From positions 1 to 64,000 of the forward strand of contig NZ_JBBLZC010000015.1 of NCBI RefSeq assembly GCF_037908215.1: 64,000 nucleotides of DNA, given 5' to 3'. The position numbers were made by a program, and so were the translations under genes. Below the pieces are notes generated by a model, which did no database searches, had not been told where the DNA came from, and saw only the letters and a list, made by a program, of their open reading frames with translations. This DNA comes from Benzoatithermus flavus (GTDB taxonomy: Bacteria; Pseudomonadota; Alphaproteobacteria; Geminicoccales; Geminicoccaceae). Positions 8,897 through 19,510 of this stretch are shown piece after piece (the first letter of the stretch is position 1; each line of letters starts with the position of its first letter).

Positions 8897-9286
8897 TTGG
8901 CCAAGCCGGAATGGGGTACCAAGCGGACGTGCCAGAGCTGTGGCGCCCGCTTCTACGACTTCGGCCGTTCCCCGATCATCTGCCCCGCCTGCGGCGCCGT
9001 GTTCGACCTCGAGGTCCTGAACCGGGCCCGCCGCACGCGCCCGGCCGTGCGCACCGCCACGGTCGCCGCCGAGGAGGAGGATACCACACCCGAGGACACC
9101 GAGCTTCTCGAGAGCGATGCCGAGCTCGAGGAGGAGGTGGAGGTCGAGGAGGACGAGGTCATCGCCGAGAGCGAGGACGAGGCCCAGGACGAGGACGAGG
9201 CCCTGATCGAGGACGCCTCGGAGCTGGGCGAGGACGAGGACATGTCGGACGTCATCGACAGCGACATCGACGAGGAGCCGCGCTGA
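8897..9286 (+). CDS. TIGR02300 / FYDLN acid domain protein
   Basis: 129-residue conserved alphaproteobacterial protein of unknown function. The first 40 residues form a zinc ribbon (KRTCQSCGARFYDFGRSPIICPACGAVFDLE) with two CxxC pairs and the FYD motif that names the family. The rest is strongly acidic, dominated by Glu and Asp runs from about residue 55 to the end. The TTG start at 8897 is chosen because a GGAGA box lies 6 bases upstream and family members begin (M)AKPEWGTKRTC. Position between aroA and tRNA-Ala is typical. The zinc ribbon suggests a nucleic-acid or RNA-polymerase partner, but that is inference. Confidence 0.9.
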   Translation: MAKPEWGTKRTCQSCGARFYDFGRSPIICPACGAVFDLEVLNRARRTRPAVRTATVAAEEEDTTPEDTELLESDAELEEEVEVEEDEVIAESEDEAQDEDEALIEDASELGEDEDMSDVIDSDIDEEPR

Positions 9287-9361
9287 TCGTCCTTGGCGCC
9301 CGGGCAAATTTCCCCTTGCGCGGGCCGGCCTTCTTCCTTATCTAGCCGCCTGCGCACCGGT

Positions 9362-9437
9362 GGGGCCGTAGCTCAGTTGGGAGAGCGCCTGAATGGCATT
9401 CAGGAGGTCGTCGGTTCGACTCCGATCGGCTCCACCA
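9362..9437 (+). tRNA. tRNA-Ala (anticodon GGC)
   Basis: A complete 76-nt cloverleaf. The acceptor stem GGGGCCG pairs with CGGCTCC and includes the G3-U70 wobble pair that identifies alanine tRNAs. The D arm is GCTCAGTTGGGAGAGC. The anticodon stem CCTGA/TCAGG carries loop ATGGCAT, so the anticodon is GGC. The T arm is GTCGGTTCGACTCCGAT. Discriminator A and an encoded CCA complete the 3 prime end. Confidence 0.97.
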
Positions 9438-9467
9438 AATTCCCTCGGCTAAATGGCGCACGACGAT

Positions 9468-9499
9468 AGCCCGCCCTATATGGCGGGCTTTCGCTTTTT
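9468..9499 (+). terminator. Rho-independent terminator after tRNA-Ala
   Basis: The inverted repeat AGCCCGCC / GGCGGGCT (8 bp, loop CTATAT) is followed by TTCGCTTTTT. It ends transcription 30 bases beyond the tRNA and separates it from the sensor kinase gene. Confidence 0.8.
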
Positions 9500-9621
9500 C
9501 GCCGTTCCTCACACGCCCGAGCTGCTCCGAGGGTGGCGGTTTGCCGCGTTTCACGCTGTCGGCTCGCCCAACCCGTCCCGTTTCGGGTAGAAGGACCGTG
9601 CAATCTCCAGACGGTCGACCG

Positions 9622-11943
9622 ATGTGGAGCCACGACAGCGAGCAGGACGAACTCGACAGAGACGAGAGTCGTGTATCGTCGTCGGGCAGCGGCGAGGCAG
9701 CGGCTGGCGACGGTCCGTACGATCCGACGCCGATGCCGACCGCGCTGCCGCCGGCGCCTTGGGCGAGGTTCGCCCGTCTCGCTCGCCGCCTGCTGCGGGC
9801 ACGTGCCGTGGCCGTCTGCCGCCCGAACGGCAGCCGCGTCGCGATCGCGGCCGCCGACGACATGCCCGCAGCCGATCCGGCGCTCGTGGACCGGCTCGTG
9901 AAGCGGGCCCTCCTCGAGCGCGGGCCGGTAGCGCTCGCCACCCTGCCGGAAGCTCCTGCCGCTCAAGCCGTCGACGGATCCGGCGGCTGTGCCTGCCTCG
10001 CCGTGCCGCTGCCGGTCGATGCCGGCGACATGCCGCTCGTTCTTTGCGCCTTCGATGACGGTGCTGCAGGCTGGTCGGAGGAAGACCTCGCCGCGGTCGC
10101 CGATCTGGCCGAGGCAGCAGCCGCCGAGACGGCGCTCCATCACGAGCGCACCGCGCGCCGACAGGCGGAGACGATGCTCGCACACGAGCAGGAGCGGGCC
10201 TCGCTCGCGCTCGCCGCCGGCAACATGGCAGTGTGGGAGACGGAGATCGGCACGGACCGTCTGATCCGGCCGGAAGCGTTCACCGAGCTCCTGCGGCTGC
10301 CGCCCGGCCGGTTCGAGGGCAGCATCCACGAGCTCATCGCCTTCGTGCTCGAAGAGGATCGACCCGCCCTGATCGAGCAGCGCGAGGCGATGCTCGCAGG
10401 AGAAATCCCCGGTATAGAGGCCGAGTTCCGGGTGCGCTGTGCCGACGGCGCGATCCGCTGGTTCCGGGTGAAGGCCCGTGTCCGCCGCGACGGGGCCGGA
10501 GCGCCGTCGTCGACCCTCGGCGTCGCCATGGACGTCACGGCGCTCAAGGAGGCCGAATCGGCGCTGCGCGCGAGCGAGGAGCGGCATCGCCTGGCGCTCG
10601 CCGCCATGCACGGTATCGTCTACGAGCACGATCTCGCCAGCGGCCGCCTGAGCCTGTCGGGAGAGATAGCGACGCTGCTCGGCCTACCGGAGGATCTGCA
10701 CGAGGTCGATGCGCGCTGGTGGATGGAGCGCGTCCATCCCGACGACCGCGCCCATCTGAGCTGCACGCTGGAGGAGATGTCCGCCTCGTGCGGCAGCACG
10801 AGCTTCTCGCTCGAGTACCGCATGCGACACCAAAGCGGCCGCTGGCTTCATGTCCGTGACCGTGCCTTCGTGATGCGGGACGATGCCGGCCGCTCCGTGC
10901 GGCTCGCCGGCATCGTCTCGGACATCACCGAGTCCGTGCTGGCGCTGGAAGCGCTGCGGCAGAACGAGCAGCGTCTCCGTCTGGCCCTGGCATCGGCGCC
11001 AGTGGCGCTCTTCGAGCAGGATCGGGATCTCCGCTACCGCTGGACGCACAACCCGAACCTTCCCATGCACCCTGCGGAGATGCTCGGCCGGACGGACGCC
11101 GAACTCTTCGGTCCCGAGGTCGCCGCTCCGCTCGAGGCGTTCAAGCGCCGCGTGCTCGCGGGCAGCACCGAGACGGCCGAGGTGACGCTGGCGTTGCCCG
11201 AAGGAACGCGCATTCTCGAGCTCCACGCCGAGCCACGCCACGATACGGCCGGCAGGGTGATCGGGCTCACCGGGGCCGCGATCGACATCACCGAGCGCAA
11301 GCTGGCCGAGGAGCAGCGCGAGATCCTGCTGCGCGAGCTCAATCACCGCGTGAAGAACCTGCTGGCCGTGGTGCAGGCGATCGCGCATCAGACGGCCGCC
11401 CGCTCCGAGACGGTGCCGACGTTCCTGCAGGCTTTCAACGGACGCCTCGGGGCGCTCGCGGCAGCACAGGGCAAGCTCACGGCACATGGCTGGCGCGGGG
11501 TGGACCTGCGCGAGCTCGTGCATCAGACCCTCGAGCCCCTGGATCTCGCGGACGGACGCCGGGTGCGCACCCAGGTCGAAAGCCTGCCGGTCGCGGCACG
11601 GGCGGCGCAGAGCCTGGCCCTGGCGCTCTACGAGCTCGCGACCAACGCGAGCAAGTACGGCGCTCTCTCGGTGCCCGAGGGCGGGGTGGAGCTTACCGCG
11701 TCCGTGACCGCCACACCGGGGCAGCCTGCGCTCGAGATCCGCTGGCGCGAATGGGGCGGTCCGCCGGTCGGGCCCCCGACCCGCCAGGGCTTCGGCACGC
11801 GGCTGCTCACCCGGATGATAGCACGGCAGCATCACGGGCAGGTCCATCTGGACTGGGATCCTGCCGGGCTCGTCTGCCGGCTGGTGCTGCCGCTCGATCG
11901 GGTTCTCGACAGGAGGCAGCCCTTCCATCCGGCCGTGCGCTGA
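9622..11943 (+). CDS. Multi-PAS HWE-family sensor histidine kinase
   Basis: Soluble 773-residue sensor kinase with no membrane segment. A divergent GAF-like region (about residues 40-185) is followed by a coiled stretch and three PAS/PAC units (roughly 205-310, 325-440, 450-560). The PAC tails are visible as LGVAMDVTALKEAE, LAGIVSDITESVLALE and LTGAAIDITERKLAEEQ. The kinase core is HWE type: H-box LLRELNHRVKNLLAVVQAIA with the phosphorylatable His near 575, N-box ALYELATNASKYGALS and the WRE signature in IRWREWGG. No receiver domain is attached. HWE kinases often act in alphaproteobacterial general stress (PhyR/EcfG) or light responses, but no such partner lies in the window. ATG 9622 is preferred; a TTG at 9541 would add 27 residues. 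Confidence 0.87.
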   Translation: MWSHDSEQDELDRDESRVSSSGSGEAAAGDGPYDPTPMPTALPPAPWARFARLARRLLRARAVAVCRPNGSRVAIAAADDMPAADPALVDRLVKRALLERGPVALATLPEAPAAQAVDGSGGCACLAVPLPVDAGDMPLVLCAFDDGAAGWSEEDLAAVADLAEAAAAETALHHERTARRQAETMLAHEQERASLALAAGNMAVWETEIGTDRLIRPEAFTELLRLPPGRFEGSIHELIAFVLEEDRPALIEQREAMLAGEIPGIEAEFRVRCADGAIRWFRVKARVRRDGAGAPSSTLGVAMDVTALKEAESALRASEERHRLALAAMHGIVYEHDLASGRLSLSGEIATLLGLPEDLHEVDARWWMERVHPDDRAHLSCTLEEMSASCGSTSFSLEYRMRHQSGRWLHVRDRAFVMRDDAGRSVRLAGIVSDITESVLALEALRQNEQRLRLALASAPVALFEQDRDLRYRWTHNPNLPMHPAEMLGRTDAELFGPEVAAPLEAFKRRVLAGSTETAEVTLALPEGTRILELHAEPRHDTAGRVIGLTGAAIDITERKLAEEQREILLRELNHRVKNLLAVVQAIAHQTAARSETVPTFLQAFNGRLGALAAAQGKLTAHGWRGVDLRELVHQTLEPLDLADGRRVRTQVESLPVAARAAQSLALALYELATNASKYGALSVPEGGVELTASVTATPGQPALEIRWREWGGPPVGPPTRQGFGTRLLTRMIARQHHGQVHLDWDPAGLVCRLVLPLDRVLDRRQPFHPAVR

Positions 11944-11984
11944 ATTCTCGCGCCGCAATCGTTATAGACGGGCCACGAAGTCGC

Positions 11985-12000
11985 ATTCTGGTATCAGAAT
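11985..12000. repeat. Small inverted repeat between kinase and ftsH paralogue
   Basis: ATTCTG-GTAT-CAGAAT is a perfect 6-bp dyad in the 236-base gap between the HWE kinase stop and the FtsH start. There is no T-run after it, so it may be an operator or a weak hairpin rather than a terminator. Nothing else in the gap could be assigned. Confidence 0.35.
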
Positions 12001-12179
12001 CGGCTCGATAAAAGACCTCATCTGGTCCACCATGGCGAGAGGCAGCCGGATGGAAGGGCCGCAGGGGACACATCGTGCGACGAGCCGGGGAGTGCCGATC
12101 TTCGGATCACCCGGCCGAGCGCGATCCTCCGCCGCCTCATCCCTCGTCCCGCCGACAGGCTCGTGTGCGGAGAACTTGG

Positions 12180-13985
<1,806 letters not shown>

Positions 13986-14003
13986 GCGGGGTGCCGTCCG
14001 CGC

Positions 14004-14738
14004 TCAGTCGAGGACGGTCTCGATCTCCTGCACGCTCGGCAGCACATGATCGGCGAGATCGGCGACGCGGTGCAAGGGTGTGGCACCGGTGCGGACGGCG
14101 ATGGCGCGAGCACAGCCGGCACGCCTCGCCATCAGGAGATCGGCCGGGGTGTCGCCGACGACGATCACCTCGGCGGGCTCGAGCCCGCAGGCGGCGCAGA
14201 AGGCCAGCACCATGCCGGGGCCGGGCTTCTCGCCGTGGCCGGCATCGGCCCCCACGACGAAGTCGAGCCGGTCCGCGATTCCGAGCCGGGTCAGGGTGGC
14301 GTACGCCACCGCGGTGTCGTCCATGGTCGCCATGCCGAGCACGAGGCCGCGGCCGCGCAGCCGGGCGAACAGGCTGGGGAGGTCGCCCACCGGCCGCGGC
14401 GGGTAGCGCTCGAGATCGGAGAAATGCCGCTGCACGATCTCGTGCACGTCGAGCCCGTGGGCCACCTCCGGTGTCGCCGCCCAGTGCGCGGCGATGGCGT
14501 CGTTCGTGGCCCACAGGAGCGGGCTGTCCTCGGCGAACGTGTCGGACGGCACGTCGTAGCCCAAACGGGCCAGCAGGCGATGCTCGAGCGCCGTGCCGCC
14601 GCCGAGGTGCCTGGCGAGCTCGGCGGCCACCCCACGATAGGCCGGGACCCAGGTGGCGCGGAAATCGATCAGCGTGCCGTCCTTGTCGAACAGCACGCCG
14701 CGCGGGCGGGGAGCGATTCTATCGGAAGAGGTGGACAA
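14004..14738 (-). CDS. HAD-family phosphatase (phosphoglycolate phosphatase-like)
   Basis: 244-residue HAD superfamily hydrolase. Motif I is GVLFDKDGTLIDF (catalytic Asp pair, near residue 18), motif II is MATMDDTA, and motifs III/IV are GEKPGPGMVLAFCAACGLEPAEVIVVGDTPADLLMARRAG. A helical cap lies between motifs I and II, the layout of phosphoglycolate phosphatase and relatives; the physiological substrate is not determinable. The TTG at 14738 is supported by an AAGGAAG box upstream. It is convergent with the ftsH paralogue, 18 bases apart, and divergent from the cytochrome c-prime gene. Confidence 0.82.
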   Translation of the reverse strand: MSTSSDRIAPRPRGVLFDKDGTLIDFRATWVPAYRGVAAELARHLGGGTALEHRLLARLGYDVPSDTFAEDSPLLWATNDAIAAHWAATPEVAHGLDVHEIVQRHFSDLERYPPRPVGDLPSLFARLRGRGLVLGMATMDDTAVAYATLTRLGIADRLDFVVGADAGHGEKPGPGMVLAFCAACGLEPAEVIVVGDTPADLLMARRAGCARAIAVRTGATPLHRVADLADHVLPSVQEIETVLD

Positions 14739-14865
14739 CCGCTCACTTCCTTGTCATCGCGGCCGTGAGCCGCTTCGGTTGCAGGCGGCGGGACGGTGTG
14801 GTCGTTAGAGGTGGCCGCCGCCGTTCGAGAAACGCCCGGAAATGCTTCGGACACAAGGGGAGAAG

Positions 14866-15330
14866 ATGCGCATGCGACGTGGATGGCTCGGGTTTGCCGC
14901 GCTGGGACTCCTGACCCTCGGCATCGGCGGGGCGGTCGCCGCCGAGAAGGAGGGCGTCTACAAGGAGCGCGAGACCCTGATGAAGGGCTTCGGCAAGCAG
15001 ATGACCATCGTCAAGGGTGTCGTCGCCGAGAACAAGGGCACGCTCACCGACGCCGAGGCCGCGGCCAAGGAGATCGCGGCCAGGGCCGACCACATCCCGT
15101 CCGTGTTCCCGCAAGGCACCAATCAGGGGGAAAGCGAGGCGCTGCCGGTCATCTGGCAGCAGTGGGACGAGTTCGAGGCCAAGGCCAGGAACATGCAGAG
15201 CCTCGCGGCCAAGCTCGCGAGCGCCGCGGGCTCGGGCGACAAGCAGGCCACCCTCGCCGCCTTCGGCGAGCTCGGCAAGAACGGCTGCGGCGGCTGCCAC
15301 GAGACCTTCCGCAAGAAGAAGTCGTCGTAA
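14866..15330 (+). CDS. Cytochrome c-prime family protein
   Basis: 154-residue exported monoheme cytochrome. A signal peptide (RRGWLGFAALGLLTLGIGGAVAA) precedes a four-helix bundle, and the heme motif CGGCH lies close to the C-terminus, the diagnostic arrangement of cytochrome c-prime/c556. These periplasmic proteins bind NO or act as small redox carriers. A GGGGAG box sits just before the ATG at 14866. Six bases after its stop begins the diheme cytochrome, so the two are probably co-transcribed. Confidence 0.85.
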   Translation: MRMRRGWLGFAALGLLTLGIGGAVAAEKEGVYKERETLMKGFGKQMTIVKGVVAENKGTLTDAEAAAKEIAARADHIPSVFPQGTNQGESEALPVIWQQWDEFEAKARNMQSLAAKLASAAGSGDKQATLAAFGELGKNGCGGCHETFRKKKSS

Positions 15331-15336
15331 GGTACC

Positions 15337-16194
15337 ATGCAGCGGATCGTCGCCGGCGTCCTCGCCGTGGCTCTCCCGGTGCTGGCGGGTGCGTCTGCCG
15401 CCAGCGCCGCCGATCCGGACCTCGTCAAAAAGGGCGAGCTGTTCTTCCACATCGGCGGCTGCACCGACTGCCATACCAGGAAGGACGGCCCGCTCCTCGC
15501 CGGCGGCGATCCGATCAACACCCCGTTCGGCACGTTCTATCCGCCCAACATCACGCCCGATCCCGAGACCGGGATCGGCGGCTGGAGCGAGGCCGACTTC
15601 ATCCGCGCCATGCACGAGGGCGTCTCGCCCGAGGGCGAGCCCTACTACCCCGCCTTCCCCTACACCTCCTACACCAAGGTGAGCGAGGAGGACCTGAAGG
15701 CGCTCAAGGCCTATCTCGACACGATCCCGCCGGTGAAGCAGGCGAGCCGGCCGCACGAGCTGTCGTTTCCCTACAACCAGCGCTGGGCCATGCGGTTCTG
15801 GCAGTGGGCGTTCTTCGCGCCCGGCCGCTTCGAGCCCGATCCTGCCCGCGACGCTGCCTGGAACCGTGGCGCCTATCTCGTGCAGGGCTTCGGCCACTGC
15901 GGCGAGTGCCACACGCCGCGCAACGCCCTGGGTGTGCCCGAGGCGGATCGCGCCTTCACCGGTGCGCAGCTCGGCAAGGAGAAGGTGCCCAACATCACGG
16001 GCGATCCCGCGGTGGGCCTGGGCAAGTGGAGCGAGGACGACATCGTGACGCTGCTCAAGCTCGGGATGACCCCAGACGGCGATTTCGTGGGCTCCGACAT
16101 GGCGAAGGTGGTCAAGAACAACACGAGCCCGCTGCCGGACGAGGATCTGCGGGCGATCGCCACCTACCTGAAGAGCCTGCCTCCGGCGCGCTGA
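15337..16194 (+). CDS. Exported diheme cytochrome c
   Basis: 285-residue periplasmic cytochrome with signal peptide (residues 1-25) and two class I heme domains. The first heme motif is CTDCH (42-46), with TPFGTFYPPNITPDPETGIGGWSEADF downstream. The second is CGECH (near 188-192), with KVPNITGDPAVGLGKWSEDDI. Met ligands lie in the second halves of the domains. The pattern matches the cytochrome subunits of membrane-bound alcohol/aldehyde dehydrogenases or fructose/gluconate dehydrogenases, but has two hemes rather than three and no dehydrogenase next to it. It probably passes electrons in the periplasm together with the c-prime protein. Confidence 0.85.
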   Translation: MQRIVAGVLAVALPVLAGASAASAADPDLVKKGELFFHIGGCTDCHTRKDGPLLAGGDPINTPFGTFYPPNITPDPETGIGGWSEADFIRAMHEGVSPEGEPYYPAFPYTSYTKVSEEDLKALKAYLDTIPPVKQASRPHELSFPYNQRWAMRFWQWAFFAPGRFEPDPARDAAWNRGAYLVQGFGHCGECHTPRNALGVPEADRAFTGAQLGKEKVPNITGDPAVGLGKWSEDDIVTLLKLGMTPDGDFVGSDMAKVVKNNTSPLPDEDLRAIATYLKSLPPAR

Positions 16195-16281
16195 GGAGCG
16201 ACCGCGCGCTCGCTTGACGACGGACCCGGTTTGCGGGTTTCTCCCCGGCGATCCTCGCCCAGCGGCGGGAGCGGAGAGCCC

Positions 16282-17322
16282 ATGATCGACCTGCGCAGCG
16301 ACACCCTGACCCGCCCCACGCCGGCGATGCGCGCCGCCATCGCCGCGGCCGAGGTCGGCGACGACGTCTACGGCGAGGATCCGACCGTGGCGGCGCTCGA
16401 GCGGCGCACCGCGGAGCTCCTCGGCAAGGAAGCGGCCCTCTTCGTTCCTTCCGGCACCATGGCGAACCAGGTGGCGCTGCGCTGCCACACCGAACCCGGC
16501 GACGAGATTCTGGCCGAGGCGGCGGCGCACATCGTCCACGTCGAGCGCGGGGCGCCGGCGGCGCTCTCCGGCCTCACCATCCGCACGATCCCGAGCGCCG
16601 CGGGCGTGTTCGACGCCGACGATCTGCGCCCTTTCGTCCGCGTGCCGAGCCGCTACATGCCGGCCGGCATCTTCCCGCCGACGAAGCTCGTCTGCCTCGA
16701 GAACACGCACAATTTCGGCGGCGGCACGGTCTGGTCGGTCGAGACGATGGCGGCCGTGGCAAGGCTCGCCCACGAGCACGGGATCAAGGTCCACCTCGAC
16801 GGGGCGCGGCTCTGGAACGCCGCGGTCGCGAGCGGGCGGCGCGAGGCGGAATTCGCGGCGCACGCCGACAGTGTCAGCGTCTGTTTCTCCAAGGGCCTCG
16901 GCGCGCCGGTGGGCTCGGCGCTCGCGGGCAGTGCCGTCTTCATCGAGCGCGCACGACGCTTTCGCGGCATGTTCGGCGGCGGAATGCGCCAGGCCGGCAT
17001 CCTCGCGGCGGCAGCGCTCCATGCGCTCGACCACCATCGCGACCGGCTCGCGGTCGACCATGCCCGCGCCCGGGCCTTCGCGGCAGGGCTCGCGGCGCTC
17101 TCCGGGATCGGGATCGATCCCGGCACGGTGCAGACCAACATCGTGATCTTCCGCGTCACGGCGATGCCGGCCGCCGCTTTCGTCGAGCGCTGCTGGAAGC
17201 AGGGCCTGCGCATGCTCCCGGCCGGCGCCGACAAGGTCCGCGCGGTGTTCCATCTCGACCTGCCCGAGAACGCGGTCGAGGAAGCGCTCCGCATCGCAGC
17301 GGCCGCGCTCGCCGCTCCCTGA
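16282..17322 (+). CDS. ltaE: Low-specificity L-threonine aldolase
   Basis: 346-residue PLP enzyme (fold type I, beta-eliminating lyase family) cleaving L-threonine or allo-threonine to glycine and acetaldehyde. Features: MIDLRSDTLTRPTPAMR at the N-terminus, GDDVYGEDPTV, ALFVPSGTMANQVAL, ENTHNFGGGTVW, HLDGARLWNAAVA and the PLP-lysine in SVCFSKGLGAPVGS (Lys near 204), followed by RRFRGMFGGGMRQAG. The ATG at 16282 follows a GGAGAGCC box and matches the family start. It lies 87 bases after the diheme cytochrome. Confidence 0.92.
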   Translation: MIDLRSDTLTRPTPAMRAAIAAAEVGDDVYGEDPTVAALERRTAELLGKEAALFVPSGTMANQVALRCHTEPGDEILAEAAAHIVHVERGAPAALSGLTIRTIPSAAGVFDADDLRPFVRVPSRYMPAGIFPPTKLVCLENTHNFGGGTVWSVETMAAVARLAHEHGIKVHLDGARLWNAAVASGRREAEFAAHADSVSVCFSKGLGAPVGSALAGSAVFIERARRFRGMFGGGMRQAGILAAAALHALDHHRDRLAVDHARARAFAAGLAALSGIGIDPGTVQTNIVIFRVTAMPAAAFVERCWKQGLRMLPAGADKVRAVFHLDLPENAVEEALRIAAAALAAP

Positions 17323-17336
17323 AGGAGGCCCCTCGC

Positions 17337-18434
17337 ATGTTCCGGCGCCGAAGCCGGGCGGCTTCCGCCCGTACGATCCTGCTCGCGGCCGCGCTGCTCG
17401 CCCCCTGGACACCTGCGCTCGCCGCCGAGGGCTTCCTCTGCCGCGGCGACGACCCGGCATGGGAGATCAGCGGCAGCGGCGGCAGCGCGGTCCTCGCGCT
17501 CGATCACGGCAAGGGCCGGAGCCTCACCGGGACCGCCACCAGCCTCACGGCCGAGGGTGTGGTGGTCTGGCGCGGCCGGGCGAGCGACGAGCCGGGCGAC
17601 CTCGTCGCCACGATCATCAAGGGTGCGTGCATCGACGACAAGGACGGCCGCACCGGCTCGCACGCCGCGATCGTCTCCCTGCCCGGACCCAGGGTGCTGG
17701 TCGGCTGCTGCAGCATCGGCACACGCACTGCCGAAGCCGCGAGGCCTTCCGCCGATGCCGCGGGCACCGCGGCCGATGCCGCCGATCTCGCTGCCGGCAC
17801 CAGGGCGCGGGTACGCGGCGCTGCGGGCGAGCGCATCAACGTCCGTAAGGAGCCCGGTGCCAAGGACAGCAAGGTGGCGGCGAGGCTTCCCGGCGGCGCC
17901 GAGGCGACCGTCGCCGAAGCGCGCCGGGTGGACGGGCAGGTCTGGTACCGGATCACGGCGGATGGTCTCGACGGACCGGGCTGGATCAGGGGCGATCTCC
18001 TCGTGGCGGCAGAAGATACCGTCGCTGCGCCGGCTCCGGCATCCGCGGGAAAGGCGTCCTCGGCGGACGAGGCACTCGAGGACTGGTCGCGCCGTGCCGT
18101 CGAGCTGATGCCGGCGATCCGCGCCTGCTTCGACGCCACGCCGACCAAGCCCGTCTCCATCACCAAGGCCTGGCCCATGAACCACGGCATGGCGGGCGTG
18201 CGGCTCGCGAACGGGCGCGGGCAGCGGCTCGAGTGCATCGCACCCGTAGCGGGCGGGAAGCCCGCCAGCTATCGGACGCTCGCGAAGGACGCGCGCCCGC
18301 TGCCGGGCGAGGGCCAGCCCGTGCTGGCACTGGGCATGCAGCCGCGGCCCACCGGCAAGTGCCGGCGCGAGGAGCCCCTGACCCTGCCCGGCGAGAGCCG
18401 GCCGATCGGCACCCTCTCCTATCGCGCCTGCTGA
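17337..18434 (+). CDS. Exported SH3-like domain protein
   Basis: 365-residue secreted protein of unknown role. A signal peptide (about residues 1-29) is followed by a Cys-containing N-terminal domain (residues 30-135, LCRGDDPAWEISG; GCCSIG). A bacterial SH3 (SH3b) domain follows at about 160-220 (RINVRKEPGAKDSKVAARLPGGAEATV; WYRITADGLDGPGWI). An Ala/Pro linker and a C-terminal Cys-containing domain (about 245-365) complete it. Such domains often bind cell-wall peptides or act as adaptors. It begins 14 bases after the threonine aldolase stop, so it may simply be co-transcribed. I do not recognise the terminal domains. Confidence 0.7.
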   Translation: MFRRRSRAASARTILLAAALLAPWTPALAAEGFLCRGDDPAWEISGSGGSAVLALDHGKGRSLTGTATSLTAEGVVVWRGRASDEPGDLVATIIKGACIDDKDGRTGSHAAIVSLPGPRVLVGCCSIGTRTAEAARPSADAAGTAADAADLAAGTRARVRGAAGERINVRKEPGAKDSKVAARLPGGAEATVAEARRVDGQVWYRITADGLDGPGWIRGDLLVAAEDTVAAPAPASAGKASSADEALEDWSRRAVELMPAIRACFDATPTKPVSITKAWPMNHGMAGVRLANGRGQRLECIAPVAGGKPASYRTLAKDARPLPGEGQPVLALGMQPRPTGKCRREEPLTLPGESRPIGTLSYRAC

Positions 18435-18536
18435 GCGCCGGGCAGGCAGCCGCCGCAGCGGGCTTGCTGCCGCCCGCCCGGTCGTGCATCGATGGCCCTG
18501 CGGGAGGGAGGCGTCCCGAGGAGAAGGAGGCAGCAG

Positions 18537-19499
18537 ATGGTCGGGCGTGCGCTCGTGTGCATGGCAGCCGTGGCCTTGGGGCTCACGGCAGCGGGGGTGG
18601 CGAAGGCCGCCGACAAGCCCGCGACCCCGGTCGCGATCGGGCTCTCGGGCTGGACCGGCTTCGCGCCGCTGACGCTGGCGAAGGAGGCCGGGATCTTCCA
18701 GAAGCACGGCCTGGATGTGACGCTCAAGAAGATTCCGCAGAAGGACCGCCACCTCGCCATCGCGTCCGGGGACGTCCAGTGCGCCGCTACCACGGTCGAG
18801 ACCTGGATCGTGTGGAACGCCAACGGTGTCGCGACGAAGCAGATCTTCCAGCTCGACAAGTCCTATGGCGCGGACGGGATGGTCGTGCGCAACGACATCG
18901 CTTCCATCAAAGACCTCAAGGGGAAAACGGTGGCGGCCTCCGCACCGGGGACGGCACCCTATTTCACGCTCGCCTGGTTCCTCAAGAAGAACGGGCTCTC
19001 GGTGAAGGACGTGAAGGTCGTGAACCTCGAGCCCGCGGCGGCGGCGCAGGCCTTCATCGCCGGCCAGAACGACGCCGCCATGACCTACGAGCCCTATCTC
19101 TCGGCGGTGCGCGCCAAGCCCGAGGCCGGCAAGATCATCGCCACCACGCTCGACTACCCGATGATCATGGACACGTTCGGCTGCACGCCCAAGTTCCTGG
19201 ACGAGCATCCCGAGGCGGCGAAGGCTCTGGCCGATTCCTACTTCGAGGCGCTCGATCTGATCGGAGAGGACAAGGAGAAAGCCTACAAGATCATGGGGGC
19301 CGACGTGAAGCAGACCGCCGAGGAGTTCGGGGAATCGGCGAAGTACCTGCGCTGGCAGGACCGCGAGGCGAACCGCAGGTTCTTCGCCGGCGAGATCCAG
19401 AGCTTCAGCGAGGAGGCGGCCGAGCTCCTCCTGGAGCTCGGCATCATCCGCCGAGTGCCCGACACCGCCTCGATCATCGACACCCGCTTCATCGAGTGA
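18537..19499 (+). CDS. ABC substrate-binding protein, nitrate/sulfonate/taurine type
   Basis: 320-residue periplasmic binding protein (NMT1/SsuA/TauA family). A signal peptide (to about residue 25) is followed by PVAIGLSGWTGFAPLTLAKEAGIFQKHGLDV, the typical start of this fold, and by IASIKDLKGKTVAASAPG and QNDAAMTYEPYLSA. A strong AAGGAGG site precedes the ATG at 18537. Its natural partners, the permease (22258) and ATPase (23043), lie downstream on the same strand, but the minus-strand metNIQ operon intervenes. The ligand is unknown; an organic amine, sulfonate or pyrimidine-like compound is possible. Confidence 0.85.
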   Translation: MVGRALVCMAAVALGLTAAGVAKAADKPATPVAIGLSGWTGFAPLTLAKEAGIFQKHGLDVTLKKIPQKDRHLAIASGDVQCAATTVETWIVWNANGVATKQIFQLDKSYGADGMVVRNDIASIKDLKGKTVAASAPGTAPYFTLAWFLKKNGLSVKDVKVVNLEPAAAAQAFIAGQNDAAMTYEPYLSAVRAKPEAGKIIATTLDYPMIMDTFGCTPKFLDEHPEAAKALADSYFEALDLIGEDKEKAYKIMGADVKQTAEEFGESAKYLRWQDREANRRFFAGEIQSFSEEAAELLLELGIIRRVPDTASIIDTRFIE

Positions 19500-19510
19500 G
19501 GCGGGCGGCC

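Noticed and set aside
14743..17460. Long minus-strand reading frame (about 900 codons) across cytochrome and threonine aldolase genes
   Set aside because: It is antisense to three well-supported genes with complete motifs; low-complexity Arg/Ala/Gly composition, no domain recognisable. Typical GC-rich shadow frame.
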